A DNA stretch of 64,000 nucleotides, taken from the NCBI GenBank assembly GCA_017539045.1, contig JAFYHS010000003.1, positions 62,001 through 126,000 of the forward strand. Reading direction: 5' to 3'. Source of the DNA: Bacteroidales bacterium (GTDB lineage Bacteria; Bacteroidota; Bacteroidia; Bacteroidales; F082). Shown here in pieces: positions 25,908 to 33,255 of this stretch. Both the position numbers and the translations under genes were made by a program. Within the stretch, counting starts at the first letter, position 1. Every line of letters begins with the position of its first letter. The notes below the pieces were generated by a model. That model had not been told where the DNA came from and ran no database searches. It worked only from the letters and a program-made list of their open reading frames with translations.

Positions 25908-27740
25908 TTATAAATCACCTTCGAGTTTGAGCTCGGTCTGTAAGGTCCTCAGGTAAGGCCGCTCTTCCACCATTTTCTCGAACTTGTCCTTGTCAGTGTA
26001 GGCCTCGATCTCGCCTGGACGTTCCATCAGCTCGGGCTTGAGCTGGTATTGGTTGTTGTGAAGGCTTTGCTTTAGGTGTCGCTTCAAGGCCGCCATGCCT
26101 TCCGTGTCATGTTCGAAGAGCAGATTGTCGACGCTGAAGTGAATCTCAGAGTTGCCCATCAGTTTGGGCGTGTATTTTCCTAAGGCCGCTGCGAAAGTAG
26201 GCGAGATGGTCTTATATCGGTTGACGAAATCACCCCATGCCGCTGTGAGCTGTTCCTGAGTGAACGGGGTGTCCCAAGTCTCCTCTTTTTCCTCTGCTTT
26301 CTGTCCCACCTGTTGCATGGCTTTGTTGATGCTGAAGCTGCTGGTGGTGCCACGGGGGCGAACAACAGGTTTAGCAGGCGTTGCGGACGTTGAGCCTGTC
26401 GAAACGGGAGCGGCTTGTGGTTGAACTGTTGGTTGTTGAGGTGTATTGCTGATGGGTTGTGCAGCAGGAGCCGTCCCTTCGACGGGTTCAGGGGCCTTAG
26501 CAGTAACCACGGGCTCGGGAACCTTTGTAGCAGCGGACGTTGAGCCCGTCGAAACGCCGCTAGGTACGGTAGGGTTTACGTTTTGCGCCGGTCTATTCTG
26601 CGGCATCTGCACGGGTTGTGCTTGTGCCGTAGGTATGTTTAAGGCTTGGCTGCACAAGGCGCACATCTTGAGCAAGGCTATCTCCAGATGCAACCGCTTG
26701 TTGTTGGCGGCGCGGTAGTCGATATCGCACTTGTTGTTGATTTCCAAAGCGCGGATCAGGAAGGGCATGGGGCAGGCCTGCGATTGTGTCACATAACGCT
26801 GCCGTAGTTGTTCACTGACTTCCAATAGTTGCACAGTGGCAGGGTCCTTACACACCAAGAGGCTTCTTAGGTGATTGCCCAAGCCACTGACGAAGTGCTG
26901 GGGCTCGAAGCCTTTGCTGATGATATCGTTGAGGATGAGTAGGATGTCGCTTGTGTTGCCGTGCAGGATGTGGTCGACGATCTGGAAGTAATAGTCGTAA
27001 TCCAACACGTTGAGGTTGTCGATGACGTCCTTGTAGGTGATGTTTTTGCCTGAGAAACTCACCATCTGGTCGAAGATGGAGAGAGCGTCGCGCAAGGCGC
27101 CGTCGGCTTTCTGTGCGATGATGTTCAAGGCCTCAGGCTCGGCGTTGACGCCTTCGCTCTTGGCCACAAAAGCCAAGTGTTTGGCGATGTCATCCACGGT
27201 AATACGCTTAAAGTCGAAGATCTGGCAACGCGAGAGGATGGTCGGGATGATCTTGTGTTTCTCTGTCGTGGCCAGAATGAACTTGGCATACGCTGGCGGC
27301 TCTTCCAAGGTTTTCAGGAAGGCGTTGAAGGCTGCCGCCGAAAGCATGTGGACCTCGTCGATGATGTATACCTTATACTGTCCGATCTGCGGGGGTATTC
27401 GCACCTGGTCGACCAGACTGCGGATGTCCTCCACCGAGTTGTTGGAAGCGGCGTCCAACTCATAGATGTTGAACGAGGCGTTGTTGTTGAAGGCACGGCA
27501 CGACTCGCATTCGTTGCAGGCCTCGAGGTTCTCGGTAGGGTGGAGGCAGTTGATGGTCTTGGCCAAGATACGGGCGCAGGTCGTCTTGCCCACGCCACGC
27601 GGACCGCAAAACAGGAAGGCCTGCGCCAAAGTGTTGTTGCGGATGGCGTTCTTCAAGGTGTTGGTGATGGAGCCTTGGCCCACGACGGTGTCGAAGGTCA
27701 TCGGCCTGTATTTTCTAGCGGATACGACGAAGTTTTCCAT
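25908..27740 (-). CDS. dnaX: DNA polymerase III subunit gamma/tau
   Basis: 610 residues. Walker A GPRGVGKTTCARILAK, the zinc module with four Cys (CLHPTE...CNECESC), the DEVHML Walker B and the SRC box (LSRCQIFDFKR) are all in place. DnaX is the clamp-loader ATPase of the replisome. The region from about residue 375 to 470 is a Pro/Ala/Thr linker into which at least two dispersed-repeat copies have been inserted in frame (bases 26388-26406 and 26475-26558), giving twin VSTGSTSA peptides and VPEP/APEP peptides. The C-terminal ~140 residues look like the Bacteroidota tau-type domain. No programmed frameshift slip site was recognised. Confidence 0.96.
   Translation of the reverse strand: MENFVVSARKYRPMTFDTVVGQGSITNTLKNAIRNNTLAQAFLFCGPRGVGKTTCARILAKTINCLHPTENLEACNECESCRAFNNNASFNIYELDAASNNSVEDIRSLVDQVRIPPQIGQYKVYIIDEVHMLSAAAFNAFLKTLEEPPAYAKFILATTEKHKIIPTILSRCQIFDFKRITVDDIAKHLAFVAKSEGVNAEPEALNIIAQKADGALRDALSIFDQMVSFSGKNITYKDVIDNLNVLDYDYYFQIVDHILHGNTSDILLILNDIISKGFEPQHFVSGLGNHLRSLLVCKDPATVQLLEVSEQLRQRYVTQSQACPMPFLIRALEINNKCDIDYRAANNKRLHLEIALLKMCALCSQALNIPTAQAQPVQMPQNRPAQNVNPTVPSGVSTGSTSAATKVPEPVVTAKAPEPVEGTAPAAQPISNTPQQPTVQPQAAPVSTGSTSATPAKPVVRPRGTTSSFSINKAMQQVGQKAEEKEETWDTPFTQEQLTAAWGDFVNRYKTISPTFAAALGKYTPKLMGNSEIHFSVDNLLFEHDTEGMAALKRHLKQSLHNNQYQLKPELMERPGEIEAYTDKDKFEKMVEERPYLRTLQTELKLEGDL
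26388..26406. repeat. Palindromic dispersed repeat, half copy in dnaX linker
   Basis: CGTTGAGCCTGTCGAAACG. Read on the coding (minus) strand it encodes the V-S-T-G-S-T peptide. Confidence 0.8.
26475..26558. repeat. Palindromic dispersed repeat, composite copies in dnaX linker
   Basis: Contains CCCTTCGACGGGTTCAGGGG (26475-26494), a degenerate arm around 26508-26523 and CGTTGAGCCCGTCGAAACG (26538-26556). In the dnaX frame these encode GVSTGSTSA, VPEPV and APEPVEG. Confidence 0.75.
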
Positions 27741-27766
27741 ATCGGGTTAGCCTTTATTCAAAACGA

Positions 27767-27800
27767 CAAAATTACAACTTTTTCGCGTCGCCCGAGCAAA
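27767..27800 (-). promoter_or_regulatory. dnaX promoter
   Basis: Minus strand: TTTG, 22 bases, TAATTTTG, 26 bases before the ATG. A full match to the Bacteroidota consensus. Confidence 0.75.
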
Positions 27801-27846
27801 GTTGCATTATTTTTCACTTATTTAGCCGTCGTAACGAAAATCGTCC

Positions 27847-27854
27847 TATCTTTG
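27847..27854 (+). promoter_or_regulatory. Promoter -7 element of the deacetylase-like gene
   Basis: TATCTTTG ends only 5 bases before ATG 27860. The transcript should begin at or next to the start codon, so the mRNA is probably leaderless or the true start is ATG 27866. Confidence 0.55.
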
Positions 27855-27859
27855 TGCCT

Positions 27860-29206
27860 ATGAAAATGCTTGTCCTTGTACCGAAAGTCACCGGACGTGT
27901 GATGTATGCCATGGAGCTGCTACTTGGTCAGCTGCTGGGCCTTGAGTTTGATTGCACGGTCGATGCCGAGCAATTCAACGCCTACGATGGTCCCAAGATG
28001 CAATATGGCTCACAGCGTCAAGGCGAGGCTCCTTTCGTGAAGGCCGTCGATCTGCTTTTTGAGCGTCACATCCACGAACAGAGCTTCCGTACGGTCGACT
28101 TTGAAGGCACTGTGGCTCCTTACGCGGTCTACGGCCAAGGCAATCTTATGCCGTTCGATGTCTTTGCCGCCTCGTTTTTCCTGGTGTCACGCTACGAGGA
28201 ATATCTCTCACAGGTGCGCGACCAGTATGGCCGTTTCCGCGCCGAGTCGACATGGATGTTTGAGAACGACATGCTGCAAAAGCCCTTGGTCAATATCTGG
28301 ACTTTGGCCTTGGGTGCACGTTTGAAGGCCGTCTATCCCGATCTGCCAATTAAAAAAAGGAAATTCACCTTTATCCCGACCTATGATGTGGATGCGGCAT
28401 GGGCCTATAAAAGCAAGGGCGTTTACCGTACCTTGGGCGGATTTATCAAGGATTTGTCGTCGGGCGACCGCGAGCGCATCCGTGAGCGTCATCAGGTGTT
28501 GAGAGGCAAACGCAAGGACCCCTTCGATTCGTTTGAATTCCAGTTTGAGCTGCAGAAGGAGTTCAAGCTCAAGCCCATCTATTTCATCCTCTGTGGCGAT
28601 TACGATACCAACGACAAGAACATCTCCATCCGGAAAGCGGCTTTCCGCTCCCTAATCAAAACCCTGGGCGACCATGCCGACGTGGGCATACATCCCTCGT
28701 TTTCTTCCTATCTCGACATCGACAAACTGCGGAAAGAAATCAACAGCCTTTCCGAGGTGTTGCACCGACCGCTGACCAAAAGCCGCCAGCATTTCCTGAG
28801 GATGAACCTGCCCCGTAGCTATCAGAAACTCATCGAGTTGGACATCAGCGACGACTATACCATGGGCTTCGCCTCACAGGCGGGATTCCGCGCGGGTATC
28901 GCCGACACTTTCCGCTTCTACGACCTGGAAAACGATATGGTCACCAACCTACGCGTGCATCCCTTTGCCTTGATGGATGGCACCATGCGCGACTACCTCA
29001 ATTTGGATTTGGAGGCATCCTATGTCTTGACCACGCAACTCATCGACGAGGTGAAGGCAGTGGGAGGGACCTTTATCTATCTCACGCATAATGAAACCCT
29101 TGGCGGTGAGCAACGCTGGGAGGGCTGGCCCGAGATGTACCGTCGAATGTTGGAATATATCACCAAGGTCCCTGAGCCTGTCGAAGGAGGCGAAGGGCCG
29201 ATTTAA
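27860..29206 (+). CDS. Polysaccharide deacetylase-like protein (DUF7033-type N-terminus)
   Basis: About 448 residues. The N-terminal ~130 residues match the small domain seen ahead of Bacteroidota deacetylase-like proteins. The following NodB-like region has TYDVDAAW (Asp of the metal site), DVGIHPSFSS and a C-terminal YLTHNE, compatible with a carbohydrate-esterase-4-like barrel. No signal peptide is present, so it would act in the cytoplasm. The last ~12 codons (KVPEPVEGGEGPI) come from a dispersed repeat copy (29167-29200), so the natural C-terminus may once have been different. The next gene starts 2 bases after its stop. Enzymatic activity is inferred only. Confidence 0.7.
   Translation: MKMLVLVPKVTGRVMYAMELLLGQLLGLEFDCTVDAEQFNAYDGPKMQYGSQRQGEAPFVKAVDLLFERHIHEQSFRTVDFEGTVAPYAVYGQGNLMPFDVFAASFFLVSRYEEYLSQVRDQYGRFRAESTWMFENDMLQKPLVNIWTLALGARLKAVYPDLPIKKRKFTFIPTYDVDAAWAYKSKGVYRTLGGFIKDLSSGDRERIRERHQVLRGKRKDPFDSFEFQFELQKEFKLKPIYFILCGDYDTNDKNISIRKAAFRSLIKTLGDHADVGIHPSFSSYLDIDKLRKEINSLSEVLHRPLTKSRQHFLRMNLPRSYQKLIELDISDDYTMGFASQAGFRAGIADTFRFYDLENDMVTNLRVHPFALMDGTMRDYLNLDLEASYVLTTQLIDEVKAVGGTFIYLTHNETLGGEQRWEGWPEMYRRMLEYITKVPEPVEGGEGPI
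29167..29200. repeat. Palindromic dispersed repeat at the 3' end of the deacetylase-like gene
   Basis: CCTGAGCCTGTCGAAGG with the trailing GAAGGGCCG arm; it is in frame and ends four bases before the stop codon of the gene. Confidence 0.85.
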
Positions 29207-29208
29207 TT

Positions 29209-30138
29209 ATGATCAGATATCTCGAACATAAGGCCATCGACAAAACGAAATGGGACGCCCTTATTGCCGAGTGCGGCAATATCTACGCCTATTCATGGTA
29301 TCTTGACATCGCTCATCCAGGCTGGGGCGCTCTAGTGGACGACGATTATCAAGCCGTGATGCCTTTGACAGGAGGAATAAAGTTTGGCGTCAATTATCTC
29401 TTCCAACCCTTCTTCGTTCAGCAACTCGGCGTGTTCTCCAAGGCTCCAATGACAGAGGGAAGACTCAAGGATTTCTTGGATGCCATCCCTGAAAAATACC
29501 GTTTTTGCGAGCTTCGTTTGAATGAAAGTAATACTTTAAATAACGATATTGAAGGAATTGAGTATCATAGAAATATTTTACTTAATTTAAATCAAGATAT
29601 ACAATCCTTACGCACCAATTATCATCAGAACACCAAACGTAACTTGGCCAAGGCGGAGACCCATAATCTGCACCTCTTGGAAACGGTACTACCTCAACAG
29701 GTGGTGGATTTGTTTCGCGACAACCGAGGTGCCCGTTTGGAGAAATGGGGCGATGCCGAGTATGGGGTGCTGCTTCGTCTCGTTGAGGAGGCACAACAGC
29801 ACGATGCCGCTTTTGTGTGGGGCGTGACGGACAAAGAGGACGGCGAGCCATTGTGTGCCGCCATCTTCATGAAAACGACTGACCGCATCACCTTCCTCTT
29901 CTCTGGTCTTAACGAGGAAGGGAAACAATGCCAAGCCATGACCTACCTTATCGACCAAGTGATACAACGCTTTTCCGATCAACCAATTACCTTTGATTTT
30001 GAGGGTTCTGACAACGACAACTTAGCTCGTTTTTATTTGGGTTTTGGAGGATATGAGGTGCGCTATCCTGGATACACTTTCAATCGGATGTCACCCGTGG
30101 GAAAAGCCTTGCTTAAGGTTTGGAAATGCCGTAAATAG
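29209..30138 (+). CDS. GNAT/FemAB-like acyltransferase
   Basis: 309 residues with no signal peptide. The central motif NYHQNTKRNLAKAETHNL (basic, as in FemAB-like aminoacyl- or acyl-transferases) is followed by AAIFMKTTDRITFLFSGL and the closing FDFEGSDNDNLARFYLGFGG, which together give the two-GNAT-fold pattern of the FemAB-like family that modifies peptidoglycan or cell-surface glycans. It is tightly coupled to the deacetylase-like gene (2-base gap). A stretch around 29520-29600 is strikingly AT-rich compared with the rest. The substrate is unknown. Confidence 0.7.
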   Translation: MIRYLEHKAIDKTKWDALIAECGNIYAYSWYLDIAHPGWGALVDDDYQAVMPLTGGIKFGVNYLFQPFFVQQLGVFSKAPMTEGRLKDFLDAIPEKYRFCELRLNESNTLNNDIEGIEYHRNILLNLNQDIQSLRTNYHQNTKRNLAKAETHNLHLLETVLPQQVVDLFRDNRGARLEKWGDAEYGVLLRLVEEAQQHDAAFVWGVTDKEDGEPLCAAIFMKTTDRITFLFSGLNEEGKQCQAMTYLIDQVIQRFSDQPITFDFEGSDNDNLARFYLGFGGYEVRYPGYTFNRMSPVGKALLKVWKCRK

Positions 30139-30155
30139 GTTTTTTTTCCTAAAGT

Positions 30156-30188
30156 TTTGCAATAGTTTGTTTCTTTTCCCTATTTTTG
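30156..30188 (+). promoter_or_regulatory. upp promoter
   Basis: TTTG at 30156-30159, 21 bases, TATTTTTG at 30181-30188; ATG follows after 19 bases. Confidence 0.75.
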
Positions 30189-30207
30189 TGGCATATACCA
30201 ACACACT

Positions 30208-30867
30208 ATGATTAAAATCATCAACCTTGAGAAAACCGACAGCGTTTTCAACCAATACATGGCTGAACTACGCGATGTCGTCATCCAGCAAGACCGCATG
30301 CGTTTTCGCAGCAACCTCGAACGCATCGGCCAAGTCATGGCTTATGAAATCAGCAAGTCGTTTGAATATGACGATGAAGAGGTGAACACGCCTTTGGGCA
30401 TCAAGCAGATTCGGACGATGCACGAACAACCTGTCATCGCTACCATCCTACGTGCCGGTTTGCCGTTCCACAACGGCATGCTCAGCATGTTCGACCAGGC
30501 GGACAGTGCCTTCATCGCGGCCTATCGCAAATACGACAAGAACGAGGAAGACTCTGAGATACGCGTGGAGTACTTCTCTTCACCCGATATTGAAGACCGT
30601 ATTCTTATTGTTTGTGACCCTTTGCTCGCCACTGGTGAATCCATCGTGAAGACCTTGAATGGCTTGATGGAGGACATGATGCCTAAGGAGATCCATATCG
30701 CTGTGGCCGTGGCTTCGCAAGACGGTCTCGACTATGTGGAGCGCACCATGTCGCGCCTGCCCGTCACCATCTGGGTGGGCAGCATCGATGAGGAGCTGAC
30801 GGCCCGCGCCTATGTCGTCCCGGGCATTGGTGACGTGGGCGACCTTGCATATGGTGAAAAGCGTTAA
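30208..30867 (+). CDS. upp: Uracil phosphoribosyltransferase
   Basis: 219 residues. The PRPP-binding loop reads CDPLLATGESIVKTL; the flexible-loop region ATILRAGLPFHNGM and the C-terminal uracil-binding PGIGDVGDLAYG are typical of Upp. It salvages uracil to UMP in the cytoplasm. The transporter gene starts 3 bases after the stop, so the two are co-transcribed from the strong promoter upstream of upp. Confidence 0.95.
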   Translation: MIKIINLEKTDSVFNQYMAELRDVVIQQDRMRFRSNLERIGQVMAYEISKSFEYDDEEVNTPLGIKQIRTMHEQPVIATILRAGLPFHNGMLSMFDQADSAFIAAYRKYDKNEEDSEIRVEYFSSPDIEDRILIVCDPLLATGESIVKTLNGLMEDMMPKEIHIAVAVASQDGLDYVERTMSRLPVTIWVGSIDEELTARAYVVPGIGDVGDLAYGEKR

Positions 30868-30870
30868 GCT

Positions 30871-32223
30871 ATGTCTGAAGAAAAAAAGAAACGCGATGGC
30901 TTTGGCTCGAAGATAGGCATTATTGCCGCTGCTGCAGGCTCTGCCATCGGATTGGGTAACATCTACCGTTTCCCCTGCGAATTGGGAAACAACGGTGGTG
31001 CGGCTTTCTTGTTGGTTTATCTCGTCGTGGTCATCTTCCTCGGTATCCCTGTGATGCTGTCGGAGTTGGTCATCGGTCGTCGTTCACAGAGCAATGCCGT
31101 TGGTGCTTTTAAGAAGCTCGCGCCTAAGTCGGCGTGGCCGATTGTTGGCTATATGGGTGTGTTGTGTGGCTTCATCATCTTTGCCTTCTATTCCACCGTG
31201 TCGGGCTGGACTTTGGAATACATCATCAAGGCGGTGACCAATTCGTTCCAAGGCAAGGACTTGGCTGCCATGGAGCAAGACTTTACCGACTTCCATAATA
31301 TGGGTTGGCGCAATGTGATGTGGCAGGCTATCTTCATTTTCCTGACGGGTTTTGTGGTTTTCAAAGGGGTGCAAAACGGTATTGAGAAATACGCAAAAAT
31401 CCTTATGCCGTTGCTCATGGTCATCCTTATCGTTCTGGGCATACGTTCTGTGACTTTGCCTGGTGCCAAAGAAGGCTTGTCGTTCCTGTTTCGTCCGGAT
31501 TTCTCCAAAATAGATGCGAATGTCCTCATCAGTGCTTTGGGACAAGGCTTCTTCTCGTTGAGTCTCGGCATGGGGGCGCTCATCACCTATGGCTCGTATA
31601 TCAAGAAAAAGGATAACCTGACTTCCACCGCCTTTTCCGTGGTGCTTGCTGACACCTTGATAGCGCTGTTGGCGGGTCTCGTCATCTTCCCTGCGGCTTT
31701 CTCATTTGGCATCCGTCCAACGGCAGGCATGGGGTTGGTGTTCAATACGATACCTATGATTTTCAACCAGATGACAGGAGGCTATATCTTCTGCATCATC
31801 TTCTTCGTGCTGTTAGCCATCGCTGCGTTGACATCCACGATTTCGCTGCTTGAGGTCGTGGTGGCCTACCTCTCCGAGGAGCTGCACATCAACCGCAAGT
31901 GGTCGACGGTGTGGGCTTGTGCAGCCACACTATTCATCGGTAGTTTTGCCTCATTGAGTCTGATGGAGAACACGCCTTTTGCCATCGGTGGCAGGACGGT
32001 ATTTGACCTCATGGACTTCGTTTCGTCCAACATCCTCTTGCCCCTCGGTGGCGTGTTGATTGTCATCTTCGTGGGCTGGCGTTTGGGCAAGGCCAAGTTC
32101 TTCGAGGAGGTGACCAACGAGGGTACCATCAAGGCGTCGCTGAAAAAGGTTATCTTCTTTATTATTCGATATCTGGCTCCCATCGCCATCACGATTGTGT
32201 TCATCAGAGGATTGATTAACTAA
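30871..32223 (+). CDS. Neurotransmitter:sodium symporter (NSS/LeuT) family transporter
   Basis: 450 residues with 11-12 hydrophobic segments. TM1 contains the family signature GSAIGLGNIYRFP, followed by ELGNNGGAAFLLVY; later segments include GQGFFSLSLGMGALITYGSY (the TM6-7 region). LeuT-type proteins import amino acids or small amines with Na+. The substrate cannot be read from sequence. Co-transcribed with upp. A palindromic dispersed repeat, not a normal terminator, follows the stop. Confidence 0.9.
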   Translation: MSEEKKKRDGFGSKIGIIAAAAGSAIGLGNIYRFPCELGNNGGAAFLLVYLVVVIFLGIPVMLSELVIGRRSQSNAVGAFKKLAPKSAWPIVGYMGVLCGFIIFAFYSTVSGWTLEYIIKAVTNSFQGKDLAAMEQDFTDFHNMGWRNVMWQAIFIFLTGFVVFKGVQNGIEKYAKILMPLLMVILIVLGIRSVTLPGAKEGLSFLFRPDFSKIDANVLISALGQGFFSLSLGMGALITYGSYIKKKDNLTSTAFSVVLADTLIALLAGLVIFPAAFSFGIRPTAGMGLVFNTIPMIFNQMTGGYIFCIIFFVLLAIAALTSTISLLEVVVAYLSEELHINRKWSTVWACAATLFIGSFASLSLMENTPFAIGGRTVFDLMDFVSSNILLPLGGVLIVIFVGWRLGKAKFFEEVTNEGTIKASLKKVIFFIIRYLAPIAITIVFIRGLIN

Positions 32224-32225
32224 AC

Positions 32226-32276
32226 GGCGTTTCGACAGGCTCAACGGCCGAGGGTCCCTGAGCCTGTCGAAGGGCC
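32226..32276. repeat. Palindromic dispersed repeat, complete intergenic copy
   Basis: Two arms, TTCGACAGGCTCA (32231-32243) and TGAGCCTGTCGAA (32259-32271), are exact inverted copies. They form a 13-bp stem with a 15-base loop between the transporter and the ComEA-like gene. There is no T-run, so a simple intrinsic terminator is unlikely. Confidence 0.9.
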
Positions 32277-32290
32277 AGAAACCAAAGAAT

Positions 32291-33208
32291 ATGGATTCCT
32301 TACGCAAATGGTTTTCCTTCAGCAAAGGTGAGCGCATTGCCATCATCACGATTTTGGCATTGATACTGCTGTTGATTTTGGCTTGCCTTTTTCGTCCTTC
32401 GCGCAAGTCGCTGAGCGATGAATCTTTGCACAATCTGGACTCCTTGTTGGCCTTGCGTCAGGCGGCCATAGAGCAGCAACAGCAGCAACAAGCTGAGAAG
32501 CCCCAAGAGGTGGCGGAACTGCATCCTTTTCCCTTCAATCCCAATACCCTCACAGAAGAAGAATGGCTGCAAATGGGTCTTACTGACCGTCAGGTGCGCA
32601 ACATCATGAACTACAAGGCCAAAGGCGGCAAGTTCTACTCGAAAAACGATTTGGGCAAACTCTACACCATCAGCGAGGAGGAGTTTGAACAGCTGGAGCC
32701 TTTTATTGTGCTGCCCGAGGTGTCGCGGGAGAAAAGAGCCAAATCATCATCACAAGGCGTTTCGACGGGCTCAACGACCGCTGCGGCAGCACCTTCTGAA
32801 AAGAAACCCATTCCCATCGTCGACTTGAATACGGTGGACTCGATTACCTTGGTGGAGTTGCCTCAAATTGGAGCTTACACGGCATCACGCATCCTAGAGT
32901 TTCGCGAAAAACTGGGCGGCTTCATCGACAAGGAGCAGCTCCGTGACGTGAAGGGCATGGACGATGCGCGTTTTGCCGCCATCCAACCTTATATTAATTT
33001 AGGTGCGGTCGAGATACGGAAAATTGACGTCAACCGTGCGGATTTCAAGACTTTGGTACATCATCCTTACCTCAGCTACGAACAGGTGAAGCGCATCGTC
33101 AACCAGCGTGAAAAGCGTGGCATGATCAAGAACTGGGCCCAACTGGAGGAACTGATTAAGGAGGAAGGGGAGGTAAACCCGCTTTTGGAACAATATGTGA
33201 AATATTGA
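32291..33208 (+). CDS. ComEA-like helix-hairpin-helix protein, membrane-anchored
   Basis: 305 residues. An N-terminal TM helix (ITILALILLLILACLF) is followed by a Gln-rich linker, then tandem helix-hairpin-helix DNA-binding segments: VDLNTVDSITLVELPQIGAYTASRILEFREKLGG is the canonical ComEA-type HhH, and related copies lie around residues 85-125 and 240-300. ComEA binds incoming DNA in competence; membrane HhH proteins of this type in Bacteroidota are common and their role is not settled. A dispersed repeat (32756-32780) inserts GVSTGST in the linker between the first and second HhH blocks. Confidence 0.75.
   Translation: MDSLRKWFSFSKGERIAIITILALILLLILACLFRPSRKSLSDESLHNLDSLLALRQAAIEQQQQQQAEKPQEVAELHPFPFNPNTLTEEEWLQMGLTDRQVRNIMNYKAKGGKFYSKNDLGKLYTISEEEFEQLEPFIVLPEVSREKRAKSSSQGVSTGSTTAAAAPSEKKPIPIVDLNTVDSITLVELPQIGAYTASRILEFREKLGGFIDKEQLRDVKGMDDARFAAIQPYINLGAVEIRKIDVNRADFKTLVHHPYLSYEQVKRIVNQREKRGMIKNWAQLEELIKEEGEVNPLLEQYVKY
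32756..32780. repeat. Palindromic dispersed repeat, half copy in the ComEA-like gene
   Basis: GGCGTTTCGACGGGCTCAACG, in frame; encodes GVSTGST, the same peptide as in the DnaX linker but produced from the other strand orientation relative to the window. Confidence 0.8.
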
Positions 33209-33218
33209 AGTTTTTTCT

Positions 33219-33226
33219 TATTTTTG
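33219..33226 (+). promoter_or_regulatory. Promoter -7 element of the secreted-protein gene
   Basis: TATTTTTG followed by GCGCC, 29 bases before ATG 33256. No -33 box at a good distance was found. Confidence 0.55.
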
Positions 33227-33255
33227 CGCCCTATATTAATTAGGATTATCCCGTC

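Noticed and set aside
32226..32276. Intrinsic terminator after the transporter gene
   Set aside because: The hairpin is strong but no T-run follows; it belongs to the dispersed palindromic repeat family.
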